Positions 52,776 through 60,626 of a stretch of DNA of 64,000 nt are shown here, one piece after another. The notes beneath the pieces were generated by a model. The model was given only the letters and a program-made list of their open reading frames with translations, did no database searches and was not told where the DNA came from. The stretch lies in contig NZ_FMIB01000002.1 in NCBI RefSeq assembly GCF_900091475.1, positions 4,774,001 to 4,838,000 of the forward strand, read 5' to 3'. How positions within the stretch are numbered: the first letter of the stretch is position 1; each line of letters opens with the position of its first letter. Source of the DNA: Micromonospora chersina (GTDB lineage Bacteria > Actinomycetota > Actinomycetes > Mycobacteriales > Micromonosporaceae). A program made the translations under genes and the position numbers.

Positions 52776-53138
52776 TCAGTAGATCAGGGCCTGGGCGCCC
52801 TCGGTCATCGCCTCCTCGACGAACACCGCCGCCCCGGCGATCCGTACGCCGGGGATGACGTCGCCCTGGCCGATGTCCCGGCGGGCCGCGCACTGGGTGC
52901 AGGCGGTCACCTTGCCGGTGGTCAGGATGACGTGCAGCAGCTCGGCCAGCGGCGCGGAGTGCGGGAGCTCGAAGTCCTGCGCCCGCCCGGGCAGGGCGAA
53001 CCAGGTCGATTCGCCGGTGAGCCAGAGCGACACGTCGACCCCGGCGGCGGCCGCGGTGGCGGCGACGGTGAAGGCCTGTGCGCAGCGCTCGGGGGCGTCC
53101 GCGCCGGCGGTGGCCTTGACGACGAGAGTGCGGGCCAT
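52776..53138 (-). CDS. DsrE/DsrF-like protein
   Basis: A 120-residue alpha/beta protein of the DsrE fold: LVVKATAGADAPERCAQAFTVAATAAAAGVDVSLWLTGESTW, then a cysteine pair in TACTQCAARRDI, where sulfur-relay members carry their active cysteine. It might take part in sulfur transfer, but no tusBC-like partner is present. ATG 53138 is preferred because TATGCT lies 7 nt upstream; ATG 53150 would fall inside that element. It is divergent from the nitrobindin unit. Confidence 0.8.
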   Translation of the reverse strand: MARTLVVKATAGADAPERCAQAFTVAATAAAAGVDVSLWLTGESTWFALPGRAQDFELPHSAPLAELLHVILTTGKVTACTQCAARRDIGQGDVIPGVRIAGAAVFVEEAMTEGAQALIY

Positions 53139-53145
53139 GAGGCCC

Positions 53146-53155
53146 AGCATAGGAT
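53146..53155. promoter_or_regulatory. Overlapping divergent -10 elements
   Basis: On the minus strand TATGCT (53151-53146) is 7 nt before the DsrE-like ATG. On the plus strand TAGGAT (53150-53155) is 7 nt before ATG 53163. The two hexamers share two bases, so RNA polymerase can open only one at a time. Confidence 0.5.
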
Positions 53156-53162
53156 GGTCGGG

Positions 53163-53267
53163 ATGGTTACCGAGATCGGGTTCGTCAGCCTGCTGGTCGC
53201 CGGCCTGGGCGCGCTCGCCGGTGGCCTCGTCTACCTCGCTGTTCGCATCTCGAGAGGAAAATGGTGA
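53163..53267 (+). CDS. Single-pass membrane peptide, 34 residues
   Basis: A short frame, MVTEIGFVSLLVAGLGALAG onward, with one helix (about residues 6-26) and a basic end RISRGKW. It overlaps the nitrobindin start by 7 bp and has a leaderless -10. Function unknown, but the overlap with a ribosome site (GAGAGG within its last codons) suggests coupled translation. An ATG at 53154 is also possible. Confidence 0.65.
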   Translation: MVTEIGFVSLLVAGLGALAGGLVYLAVRISRGKW

Positions 53268-53851
53268 GCGAGAACCCGCTCCAGCCGCCGTGGCTGAACG
53301 CGCCGCCGGTCGACCCGTACCCGTACGAGGAGAGCCACGACCTGCGCGTCGGCCCGAAGCTGCACCGGAGTCTGGACGGCCTGCTCCCGTACATCGGGGT
53401 GTGGCGCGGGCGGGGTCGCGGCGGGTTCCCCACCATCGAGGACTTCGACTTCGCGCAGGAGATCCGGATCAGCCACGACGGCCGGCCGTTCCTGTTCTAC
53501 GAGTCCCGCGCCTGGATCCTGGACGAGCAGAGCCGCCCGGTCCGCCCGGCCGGGCGTGAGGTGGGCTGGTGGCGTCCGGTCATGGACGGCGACCGGGTCA
53601 CCGACGAGCTGGAAGCGCTGATGACCACGCCCACCGGTGTGATGGAGCTGCACATCGGCAAGCGCAAGGGCACCCAGATCGAGTTCGCCACCGACGCGGT
53701 GGTCCGCACGGCCACGGCCAAGGAGGTCACGGCGGGCGCCCGCCTCTTCGGCATCGTCGAGGGCGCCCTGCTGTACGCCCAGGAAATGGCCGCTGTGGGC
53801 CACCCCCTGAGCCCCCACCTGTCAGCCCGCCTGACCCGAGTGGCCGGCTGA
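53261..53851 (+). CDS. FABP-like/nitrobindin family heme-binding protein
   Basis: A 196-residue beta-barrel protein. GVWRGRGRGGFPTIEDFDFAQEI carries the nitrobindin GxWxGxGxG motif, and the C-terminal HPLSPHLSARLTRV holds the likely heme-ligand histidine. Nitrobindins bind ferric heme and convert peroxynitrite; that role is inferred from family. GAGAGG (53252-53257) is 3-4 nt before ATG 53261. It is cotranscribed with the 34-residue membrane peptide. Confidence 0.87.
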   Translation: MVSENPLQPPWLNAPPVDPYPYEESHDLRVGPKLHRSLDGLLPYIGVWRGRGRGGFPTIEDFDFAQEIRISHDGRPFLFYESRAWILDEQSRPVRPAGREVGWWRPVMDGDRVTDELEALMTTPTGVMELHIGKRKGTQIEFATDAVVRTATAKEVTAGARLFGIVEGALLYAQEMAAVGHPLSPHLSARLTRVAG

Positions 53852-53855
53852 CCCC

Positions 53856-54704
53856 TCAACCCGCCTCGAAGCCCAGGAGGGTGAGGAGGTCGGGGGTGCG
53901 GGGGGAGCGTGGGCGGGGGGTCTGGTCCAGGGCGGTCACCTCGGCCAGGCCGCGGAGGGACGACGTCAGCCAGATCCCGTCGGTTTTGTGCAGATCGGCG
54001 AGGGTGATCAGGCGTTCCTCGGCCCGTAGGCCCAGGTCGGCCGCGTGGTTCAGGAGCCAGCGGGCGGTCACCCCGGGCAGGACGCCGGTTTCCGTCGCCG
54101 GCACCGTGCACAGCGTCGTGCCGGTCAGCCAGACCACGTTCGCGGTGGGCGCCTCCAGGACGTAGCCGTCGGTGGAGACCCAGAGCGCCTCGTCCACCCC
54201 GGCCCGCTCCGCCCAGCGGCGGGCGGCGGTGCTCACCGCGTACGAGGTGGACTTCACACCGGCCGGCAGCCAGCCCAGCTCGGGGCGGGAGCGGGCGGTT
54301 ACCCCGAGCGGCAGGGTGGCGACCGTCACCCCGTCCCGCCGGGCCCGGCGCGCGGCCGCCGGCACCTCGCCGAGCGTGGCGTAGACCGTCGGCGGCCCGC
54401 CGCCCTCCGGCCCTCGGGTGCAGACCAGCCGCAGCGCGCCCTCGACCTCGGGCGGCCAGCCCGCGCGGACCGTGTCGAGCAGCTCGACCAGCACCCCGGT
54501 CGGAGGCAGGGCCAGCCCGACGGCGTCGGCGCCGGCCCGCAGCCGGGCCAGGTGGGCGTCGCGCAGCCAGGGCTGCCCGCCGCGCAGGTGCAGGGTCTCG
54601 AAGAGGCCGTCCCCGTGCAGCACACCCCGGTCGTCGCCGCGCAGCACCGCCTCGCCGGCCGGCACGACACCCCGGCCCGGCACGGCCACCCGCGTCGCCA
54701 CCAC
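53856..54704 (-). CDS. pabC: Aminodeoxychorismate lyase-like class IV PLP enzyme
   Basis: A 282-residue fold-type IV PLP enzyme. VLHGDGLFETLHLRGGQPWLRDAHLARL opens the domain, the PLP lysine is in LPAGVKSTSYAV, and the cofactor phosphate loop is near TNVVWL and ETGVLPGVTARWLL. It fits 4-amino-4-deoxychorismate lyase (p-aminobenzoate and folate synthesis) or D-amino acid transaminase; pabA and pabB are not adjacent. GTG 54704 follows TACGCT (54711-54716) by 6 nt. It converges with the nitrobindin gene, 4 bp apart. Confidence 0.8.
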   Translation of the reverse strand: MVATRVAVPGRGVVPAGEAVLRGDDRGVLHGDGLFETLHLRGGQPWLRDAHLARLRAGADAVGLALPPTGVLVELLDTVRAGWPPEVEGALRLVCTRGPEGGGPPTVYATLGEVPAAARRARRDGVTVATLPLGVTARSRPELGWLPAGVKSTSYAVSTAARRWAERAGVDEALWVSTDGYVLEAPTANVVWLTGTTLCTVPATETGVLPGVTARWLLNHAADLGLRAEERLITLADLHKTDGIWLTSSLRGLAEVTALDQTPRPRSPRTPDLLTLLGFEAG

Positions 54705-54710
54705 GAGCGC

Positions 54711-54716
54711 AGCGTA
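54711..54716 (-). promoter_or_regulatory. -10 element TACGCT for pabC
   Basis: Six nt before GTG 54704. Confidence 0.45.
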
Positions 54717-54759
54717 GTGGCGTACCCCGGCGGCGGGCGGACCGGCGCGGCGGCCGAAC

Positions 54760-54765
54760 TATGAT
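54760..54765 (+). promoter_or_regulatory. -10 element TATGAT for the Fur-family gene
   Basis: Six nt before GTG 54772; together with the pabC element it forms a 67-bp divergent promoter region. Confidence 0.5.
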
Positions 54766-54771
54766 CGGACG

Positions 54772-55200
54772 GTGTCCGAACCCTCCCTGGCGGAACTGCT
54801 CCGCTCCCGTGGGCTGCGGCTGACGGCGCAGCGGCAGCTGGTGCTCCAGGCTGTCCTGGACCTCGGGCACGCCACGCCGGAGCAGGTGCACACGGCGGTC
54901 CGCGAGGTGGCCGCCGGGGTCAACATCACCACCATCTACCGCACCCTGGAGCTGCTGGAACGGCTGGGGCTGGTGACCCACACGCACCTGTCGCACGGCT
55001 CGCCGACCTACCACGCGGCGGGTGAGCACCAGCACGTACACCTGGTCTGCCGGGAGTGCGGCGCGATCGACGAGATCGACCCCGAGCTGCTGCGGCCGCT
55101 CGCCGAGCAGCTTGCCGCGCAGCGGGGATTCCAGGTCGACATCGGGCACGTGGCGCTCTTCGGCGTCTGCGGCCAGTGCGAGGACGGGGAACGCCAATGA
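54772..55200 (+). CDS. Fur family metal-responsive regulator
   Basis: A 142-residue Fur protein. The DNA-binding domain has LRLTAQRQLVLQAVLDLGHATPEQVHTAV and NITTIYRTLELLERLGLVT; the metal domain has GEHQHVHLVCRECGAID, and the structural zinc cysteines are C-x2-C in CRECG and CGQC. Which metal it senses cannot be told; a Streptomyces relative next to a ygfZ-like gene is the nickel regulator Nur. GTG 54772 is leaderless. The stop overlaps the ygfZ ATG by four bases. Confidence 0.9.
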   Translation: MSEPSLAELLRSRGLRLTAQRQLVLQAVLDLGHATPEQVHTAVREVAAGVNITTIYRTLELLERLGLVTHTHLSHGSPTYHAAGEHQHVHLVCRECGAIDEIDPELLRPLAEQLAAQRGFQVDIGHVALFGVCGQCEDGERQ

Positions 55201-56309
55201 TCGACATCGCGGGAGCGGTGACCGCCGAGGCCATCGACGAGGAGACCCGGGACCAGCCCGAGCCGGCCCACCGGGCGGCCGGGGTCGGCCCGGTGGCCGC
55301 CCACTACGGCGACCCGATGCGCGAGCAGCGCACCCTGGCCACCGGCGTCGGCCTGGTCGACCGCTCGCACCGGGGCGTCATCGCGGTGCCGGGCGAGGAG
55401 CGGATGACCTGGCTGCACACGCTGACCAGCCAGCACCTCGCCGCGCTGCGCCCGTGGCAGGGCACCGAGCTGCTGGTGCTCTCCCCGCACGGGCACGTCG
55501 AGCAGCACGCCATGGTCGCCGAGGACGGCGAGACCACCTGGCTGGACACCGAGCCCGGGATGACCGGCGGCCTGCTGTCCTACCTGGAGAAGATGCGGTT
55601 CTTCAGCAGGGTCGACCCGCGCGACGCCACGGCCGACCACGCGCTGCTCTCGCTGGTCGGGCCGGAGGCCACCGGCGCGCTCGACACCCTCGGTGTCACC
55701 GGGCTGGCCGCGCCGGACGTGGTCGCGGTGCCGGGTCCGAAGTTCCGCTCCGGCGAGCTGCCGCCCCGGCCCTCCGTGGTGTACGACGTGAAGCCGCTGC
55801 CCGTCGGCGGCTGGGCCCGGCGGGTGGCGCTCGGCGTCGACCTGCTGGTGCCCCGACCGGCCATGGCCGGGGTGGTCGAGGAGTTGCGCGGCGCCGGCGT
55901 GCCGGTGGCCGGGCTGTGGGCGTACGAGGCGGTGCGGGTGGCCGCCCGACAGGCCCGGGCCGGGGTGGACACCGACCACCGGACCATCCCCGCCGAGGTG
56001 GGCCTGATCGGCTCGGCCGTACACCTGGACAAGGGCTGCTACCGCGGGCAGGAGACGGTGGCCCGCGTGCACAACCTGGGCAAGCCGCCGCGCCGGCTCG
56101 CCCTGCTGCACCTGGACGGGGTGACCACCGACCAGCTCCCGGCCGCCGGCACGCCGGTGACGCTGGACGGCCGGACGGTCGGCTTCGTGGGCACCGCCGT
56201 GCATCACTTCGAGCTGGGCCAGATCGCCCTGGCCGTGGTCAAGCGGAACGTGGCGGACGACGCCCGCCTGATGGTGGGGGAGACGGCCGCCGCCATCGAT
56301 CCGGCGTAA
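55197..56309 (+). CDS. ygfZ: YgfZ/GcvT-like folate-binding protein
   Basis: A 370-residue protein with a GcvT-like aminomethyltransferase fold. K279-GCYRGQE carries the YgfZ signature K-G-C-Y-x-G-Q-E with the conserved cysteine C281. YgfZ helps assemble or repair iron-sulfur enzymes such as MiaB in a folate-dependent way. It overlaps the Fur-family stop by four bases, so it is translationally coupled to that regulator. It has no other Fe-S assembly genes nearby. Confidence 0.9.
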   Translation: MIDIAGAVTAEAIDEETRDQPEPAHRAAGVGPVAAHYGDPMREQRTLATGVGLVDRSHRGVIAVPGEERMTWLHTLTSQHLAALRPWQGTELLVLSPHGHVEQHAMVAEDGETTWLDTEPGMTGGLLSYLEKMRFFSRVDPRDATADHALLSLVGPEATGALDTLGVTGLAAPDVVAVPGPKFRSGELPPRPSVVYDVKPLPVGGWARRVALGVDLLVPRPAMAGVVEELRGAGVPVAGLWAYEAVRVAARQARAGVDTDHRTIPAEVGLIGSAVHLDKGCYRGQETVARVHNLGKPPRRLALLHLDGVTTDQLPAAGTPVTLDGRTVGFVGTAVHHFELGQIALAVVKRNVADDARLMVGETAAAIDPA

Positions 56310-56415
56310 GGGCTGTCGTCCCGGCGGCCCTGAAGCGGAAAATCTTCCGCGTCCGGTGGCGGGTGCGCCCGATTCTGCTGCGATCCGCCTGTCGACCGGA
56401 GGGCGGCCGGCGGTC

Positions 56416-56421
56416 TAGGAT
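56416..56421 (+). promoter_or_regulatory. -10 element TAGGAT for the BKACE gene
   Basis: Six nt before ATG 56428. Confidence 0.45.
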
Positions 56422-56427
56422 CCGGGC

Positions 56428-57255
56428 ATGACCACAGGGACGTTGATCACGGTTGCCCCGACCGGCGCGGAGTCGGCCAAGGCGGAGGTGCCGGCGCTGC
56501 CGGTGACCCTGGACGAGCTGCTGCTGACCGCCAAGGAGTGCGAGGCGCTCGGCGCCGCCGTGATCCACGTCCACATCCGCGACGACGAGGCGAAGCCCAC
56601 CCTCGACCAGGGCCGGCTGCGGGAGACCGTGGCGGCGCTGCGCCAGAGCACCGACCTGATCGTGCAGCTCTCCTCCGGCGGCGCGGTGACCGACCCGGAG
56701 TCCGCCCGGCTGGCCGTGCTCGACGCCGGCCCGGACATGGCCTCCTGCACCATGGGCACTGTCAACTTCGGCGACGACGTGTTCCTCAACCGCTGGGAGT
56801 TCATCGTCGACCTGCACACCCGGATGCAGGAGCGGGGCGTCGTCCCCGAGTACGAGATCTTCGACCTCGGCCACCTCGCCGCGCTCCAGCGCCTGCTCGG
56901 CAAGTACGGCCTGCCGCACGGCGGGCACGTGCACGTCGACTTCGTGATGGGCGTGCCGGGCGGCATGCCGGGCACCACGGCCACCCTTGTCGCGGCCCAG
57001 CAGATGCTGCGCGACCTGCCCGAGGGCACCACCTTCTCGGCCACCGGCATCGGCCGCAGCACCATCCCGGTGATGCTGGCCTCGCTCTCGACCGGCGGTC
57101 ACCTCCGGGTCGGCATGGAGGACACCGTCACGTACGCCAAGGGCCGCCCGGTCGAGTCGAACATGCAACTTGTCGCCCGCGCGGTCGGCTTCGCCCAGCT
57201 CGCCCAGCGTCCGCCGCTCACCACCACCGAGGCCCGGGCGCTGCTCGGCCTGTAA
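56428..57255 (+). CDS. BKACE family beta-keto acid cleavage enzyme (DUF849)
   Basis: A 275-residue TIM barrel. VTLDELLLTAKECEALGAAVIHVHIRDDEAKPTLD and HVHVDFVMGVPGG carry zinc-binding histidines; ATGIGRSTIPVMLASL and GHLRVGMEDTV are family-specific. BKACEs condense a beta-keto acid with acetyl-CoA to form acetoacetate and an acyl-CoA; substrate varies (3-keto-5-aminohexanoate in lysine fermentation). No fermentation genes are adjacent, so the substrate is unknown. Confidence 0.85.
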   Translation: MTTGTLITVAPTGAESAKAEVPALPVTLDELLLTAKECEALGAAVIHVHIRDDEAKPTLDQGRLRETVAALRQSTDLIVQLSSGGAVTDPESARLAVLDAGPDMASCTMGTVNFGDDVFLNRWEFIVDLHTRMQERGVVPEYEIFDLGHLAALQRLLGKYGLPHGGHVHVDFVMGVPGGMPGTTATLVAAQQMLRDLPEGTTFSATGIGRSTIPVMLASLSTGGHLRVGMEDTVTYAKGRPVESNMQLVARAVGFAQLAQRPPLTTTEARALLGL

Positions 57256-57336
57256 GCGACGGTCCGCCCGGCACCCCTGTACGCAGGCGGGCGACGCCGC
57301 TGGTCACCCCGGTGCCGGGCCCGCCGCGCCCCTCGG

Positions 57337-57342
57337 TACCGT
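57337..57342 (+). promoter_or_regulatory. -10 element TACCGT for the asparaginase gene
   Basis: Seven nt before GTG 57350. Confidence 0.45.
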
Positions 57343-57349
57343 CCACTCC

Positions 57350-58309
57350 GTGGGAAAGACGTACGAGGGCGGCGTGCCGCTCGCCGAGGTGGTCCGGTCC
57401 GGGTTCGTGGAGGGCGTCCACCGTGGTTCCGTGGTGGTGCTCGACGCCGCCGGCGCGCCGGTGTCCGGGGCGGGTGACGTCGCCTCGCCGATCTTCCCCC
57501 GGTCGTCCAACAAGCCGATGCAGGCGATCGGGATGCTCCGGGCCGGCCTGCCGCTGACCGACCCGGCCGACGTGGCGCTGGCCTCGGCGAGCCACGCCGG
57601 CGAGGAGTTCCACGTCGAGCGGGTCACCGCCCTGCTGCGCGGCGCCGGCCTGACCGAGGAGGCGCTGCACTGCCCGCCGGACCTGCCGGTCGGCGAGGCG
57701 GCCCGGGAGGCGGTGCTGCGCGCCGGGGGCGGGCCGACGCGGACCCTCATGAACTGCTCGGGCAAGCACACCGCGATGCTGCTCACCTGCCTGGCCGCCG
57801 GCTGGCCGCTGGACGGCTACTGGCGCCCCGAGCACCCGCTCCAGCAGCGCCTCACCGCCGCGATCGAGGAGTTCACCGGGGAGAAGGCGGCGGCCGTCGG
57901 GGTGGACGGCTGCGGCGCGCCGGTGCTCGCCGTCTCGCTGACCGGGCTGGCGCGGGCCTTCCTTCGGCTGGTCTCCGCCGAGCCGGGCACCGTCGAGCGG
58001 ACCGTGGCCGACGCGATGCGGGCGTACCCGGAACTGGTCGGCGGCACCCAGGCCGACGACACCCGGCTGATGCGGGGCGTACCGGGGCTGCTGGCCAAGG
58101 TCGGCGCGGAGGGCGTGATCGCCGCGGCGGTGCCGGGGGTGGGCGCCGTCGCCCTCAAGATCGACGACGGCGCCGGCCGCCCCCGGATGCCGGTGCTGGT
58201 CTCAGCGCTGCGCCGCCTGGGCGTAGAGGCGCCAGTACTGACCGAGTACGCCGAGATCCCGCTGCTCGGCGGCGGCCTCCCGGTAGGCGCGGTCCGCCCG
58301 GTCTGGTAG
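57350..58309 (+). CDS. Asparaginase II family protein
   Basis: A 319-residue protein. YEGGVPLAEVVRSGFVEGVHRGSVVVLDAAG and FPRSSNKPMQAIGMLRAGL start the family domain (distinct from type I/II bacterial asparaginases), then LASASHAGEEFHVE and MNCSGKHTAMLL. Expected to hydrolyse L-asparagine to aspartate and ammonia; a Rhizobium enzyme of this family has been characterised. GTG 57350 is set by the leaderless -10. It converges with the hydrolase at 58324. Confidence 0.83.
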   Translation: MGKTYEGGVPLAEVVRSGFVEGVHRGSVVVLDAAGAPVSGAGDVASPIFPRSSNKPMQAIGMLRAGLPLTDPADVALASASHAGEEFHVERVTALLRGAGLTEEALHCPPDLPVGEAAREAVLRAGGGPTRTLMNCSGKHTAMLLTCLAAGWPLDGYWRPEHPLQQRLTAAIEEFTGEKAAAVGVDGCGAPVLAVSLTGLARAFLRLVSAEPGTVERTVADAMRAYPELVGGTQADDTRLMRGVPGLLAKVGAEGVIAAAVPGVGAVALKIDDGAGRPRMPVLVSALRRLGVEAPVLTEYAEIPLLGGGLPVGAVRPVW

Positions 58310-58323
58310 CCCGCGGCGGCGGG

Positions 58324-59121
58324 TCAGGGGAGGAAGTCGAGCAGTGCGGCGTTCACCGGCTCGGGGCGCTCCAGGGGGAGCAGGTGGCCCGCGTCGGGGA
58401 CGTCGGGGAGGCGCTTGCCGTGCGGGGCTTCGGCGGCGATGCGGTCCGCCAGGCGGCGGATGTCGGCCAGGTCGTCCGCGCCCGCGCCCGCCAGCACCGG
58501 CATCCGCAGCTCGGCCAGCCGCTCGATCGCCGGCGGGTCGAGTTCGCCGGCCTCGACCGCGCTGAGCGCCTGCTCGGCGGCGAGCGCCCGGCGGTCCATC
58601 TCCTCGGCGAACCGGATCAGCTCCGGGTCGACGTCGGCCGGCTGGCGGGTCGGGCCGACCACCCAGAACCGCACCTCGCCGGCCGCGGTCGCGGCGAAGT
58701 CCTCCGGGTCCACCTCGCCGACCAACTCGTCCCAGAGCCGGTCGGTCTCCTCGGACCACTCGTTTCCGGAGACCGGGGCGCCGAAGACTGCCAGCGCGGC
58801 CACCCGGTCCGGGTACGCCAGCGCGGTGTCCACCGCCACCTTGCCGCCGAACGAGCAGCCCACGAGGGCGGCCTGCGGCAGGCCCAGCGCGTCGAGCAGC
58901 CCGATCACGTCGTCGTGGTGTGCGAACGGGGTGGGTGGCAGCTCGGAGTCGCCGTAGCCGCGCAGGTCGACGGCGACGACCCGGTGCCGGGCGGCGAGCG
59001 CGGGCACCTGGTGCCGCCACATCCGCCGGTCGGCGATGCCGGCGTGCAGCAACACCACCGGGGTGCCGCTACCGGCCTCGTCGTACGCGAGCTGGGTGCC
59101 GTTGACCTCGATCTTGACCAC
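58324..59121 (-). CDS. Alpha/beta fold hydrolase
   Basis: A 265-residue alpha/beta hydrolase. VVLLHAGIADRRMW is the oxyanion region, GCSFGG holds the nucleophile serine, and the histidine is in DAGHLLPLERPEPVN. The cap region between them is alpha-helical. Substrate unknown; similar proteins include 3-oxoadipate enol-lactonase-like enzymes. GTG 59121 follows TACGGT (59128-59133) by 6 nt, preferred over the frame start at 59145. Confidence 0.82.
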   Translation of the reverse strand: MVKIEVNGTQLAYDEAGSGTPVVLLHAGIADRRMWRHQVPALAARHRVVAVDLRGYGDSELPPTPFAHHDDVIGLLDALGLPQAALVGCSFGGKVAVDTALAYPDRVAALAVFGAPVSGNEWSEETDRLWDELVGEVDPEDFAATAAGEVRFWVVGPTRQPADVDPELIRFAEEMDRRALAAEQALSAVEAGELDPPAIERLAELRMPVLAGAGADDLADIRRLADRIAAEAPHGKRLPDVPDAGHLLPLERPEPVNAALLDFLP

Positions 59122-59127
59122 GGGGGA

Positions 59128-59133
59128 ACCGTA
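59128..59133 (-). promoter_or_regulatory. -10 element TACGGT for the hydrolase gene
   Basis: Six nt before GTG 59121; it decides the start. Confidence 0.45.
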
Positions 59134-59184
59134 CGGACGTGACACCCGGCGCGCAACCGGCTATCAGTGACCTCGCTAACTCTG

Positions 59185-59226
59185 GCTAGCACTTTGCTTG
59201 CAGCAGCTAGCACCGCGAGCTAGCGT
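59185..59226. promoter_or_regulatory. GCTAGC repeats and -10 of the XRE gene
   Basis: GCTAGC occurs at 59185-59190, 59206-59211 and 59219-59224, with a GCTAAC at 59175-59180. The third copy overlaps TAGCGT (59221-59226), the -10 6 nt before ATG 59233. Likely operator sites for the XRE protein itself. Confidence 0.5.
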
Positions 59227-59232
59227 GGAGTC

Positions 59233-59847
59233 ATGGCCACCAGCAAGGACCTTCCCGACGTCGGCGGGTTCATTCGCGACCTGCGCCGCAACGCGAAGAT
59301 CTCGCTGCGACAGCTCGCCGAGCAGGCCGGCGTCAGCAACCCGTACCTGAGCCAGATCGAGCGCGGCCTGCGCAAGCCGAGCGCCGAGGTGCTCCAGCAG
59401 CTCGCCAGCGCCCTGCGTGTCTCCACCCCGGCCATGTACCTGCGGGCCGGGCTGCTGGACGACAAGGAGGGGCAGGGCGTGCTCGCGGCGATCGCCGTCG
59501 ACCCCGAGCTGACCATGGCCCAGAAGCAGTCGCTCACCCAGATCTACGAGACGTTCCGCCGGGAGAACGCGCGCCTCGCCGAGGCGACGGCCGCGACCCA
59601 GGCGGCCACGGAACCGGAGGCCCCGGCCACCGAGCCGGCCACCGCGCCGGAGGCCCCGGCCACCGTCGCGCCGGCCGCGACCGGCCCCACGACGCCGGAC
59701 GGCACCCCGACCGAGGCGGTCCTCGAGTCGGTCGCCGTCACGGAGGCGGGCACCGCGCCCGCCCCGACCACCGCCGTCCCCCAGAAGAAGACCGCCCGCA
59801 GGGTGGTCCGGAAGGCCGCCGGTGCGGCCGAAGAGGAGCAGTCATGA
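59233..59847 (+). CDS. XRE family regulator
   Basis: A 204-residue protein: an N-terminal helix-turn-helix (RNAKISLRQLAEQAGVSNPYLSQIERGLRKPSAEVLQQLASAL) followed by a helical segment, then about 90 residues of Ala/Pro/Thr/Glu low complexity with a basic end (KKTARRVVRK). It corresponds in place to the regulator upstream of mycobacterial hbhA. The stop codon overlaps the next ATG (ATGA). It probably autoregulates through the GCTAGC sites. Confidence 0.85.
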   Translation: MATSKDLPDVGGFIRDLRRNAKISLRQLAEQAGVSNPYLSQIERGLRKPSAEVLQQLASALRVSTPAMYLRAGLLDDKEGQGVLAAIAVDPELTMAQKQSLTQIYETFRRENARLAEATAATQAATEPEAPATEPATAPEAPATVAPAATGPTTPDGTPTEAVLESVAVTEAGTAPAPTTAVPQKKTARRVVRKAAGAAEEEQS

Positions 59848-60554
59848 CCCAGCCGAAGACCAACCGCATCCCCGCCCCCGTCTACGCCGCCGCCGGCGCC
59901 GGCGAGCTGGCCCTCCAGCAGCTGCGCAAGCTCCCCACCGTGGTCAGCGACCTCGGCACCCGGGTCGTCGCCGACCTCGGCGGCAAGGCCGTCGTCACCG
60001 GCTTCGAGCTGCGCCAGAAGGCCACCGAGACGCTGAAGACCGCCAACCTGACCGCCACCGGGCTGCGGGAGAAGGCCGGCTCGGGCGACCTCGACCTCGA
60101 CAAGCTGCGCGAGGCCGCCAACCTGGACAAGCTCCGGGAGGCCGCCAACCTGGACAAGCTGCGCGAGGCCGCCGGCCGCAACGCCGCCGCCGTGCTGGCC
60201 GGCGCCCAGGCCGCGCAGGAGCGGGCCCTGGCCGCGTACGCCGAGCTGGTCGCCCGCGGTGAGCGGGTCGTCGGCGCGGGCGTGCTGGAGGCCGCCGACA
60301 CGGTGAACGCCGACATCGAGGCCACCGAGGCCGTCACCACCCCGGCCGCTCCGGCCACCGTGGCCGCGGAGGCCGCCGCCGCGCCGGCCGAGGTGCCGAC
60401 CCCGGCGGAGGTGGCCGAGGTCGTCGAGGCCCAGCCCGCCGCCGTGAAGCGGACCCGGGCGAAGGCCACCACCGCGAAGGCGACCGCCACCAAGGCCACC
60501 CCCTCGGCGAAGCTGCCGAAGACCACGAAGCGGACCCGCCCGACCGCCGAGTGA
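59844..60554 (+). CDS. HbhA-like heparin-binding hemagglutinin homologue
   Basis: A 236-residue coiled-coil protein. The central helix (about residues 20-145) is Lys/Ala/Glu-rich with three tandem copies of DKLREAANL, encoded by three 27-bp repeats at 60099-60179. The C-terminal 40 residues are Lys/Arg/Thr/Ala-rich (VKRTRAKATTAKATATKATP). In Mycobacterium, HbhA binds sulfated glycans and DNA through such a tail. Here a surface role is unproven; there is no signal peptide. It follows the XRE gene with 4 bp overlap. Confidence 0.75.
   Translation: MTQPKTNRIPAPVYAAAGAGELALQQLRKLPTVVSDLGTRVVADLGGKAVVTGFELRQKATETLKTANLTATGLREKAGSGDLDLDKLREAANLDKLREAANLDKLREAAGRNAAAVLAGAQAAQERALAAYAELVARGERVVGAGVLEAADTVNADIEATEAVTTPAAPATVAAEAAAAPAEVPTPAEVAEVVEAQPAAVKRTRAKATTAKATATKATPSAKLPKTTKRTRPTAE
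60099..60179 (+). repeat. Three 27-bp tandem repeats inside the HbhA-like gene
   Basis: GAC-AAG-CTG-CGC-GAG-GCC units encode DKLREAANL three times, the last ending GR instead of NL. The copies are nearly identical, with two synonymous changes in the middle one. Confidence 0.8.
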
Positions 60555-60613
60555 GTCGAGCCTGGACCGAGACCCCGGACGGCGTCCTGTCGGACGTTTC
60601 CGGGGTCTCGGCA

Positions 60614-60619
60614 TAAGCT
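60614..60619 (+). promoter_or_regulatory. -10 element TAAGCT for the DUF2516 gene
   Basis: Seven nt before ATG 60627. Confidence 0.4.
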
Positions 60620-60626
60620 TGCCGAC

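Noticed and set aside
60099..60179. CRISPR-like or mobile tandem repeat
   Set aside because: The 27-bp units are directly contiguous, in frame and encode a coiled-coil heptad-like segment, so they are protein repeats.
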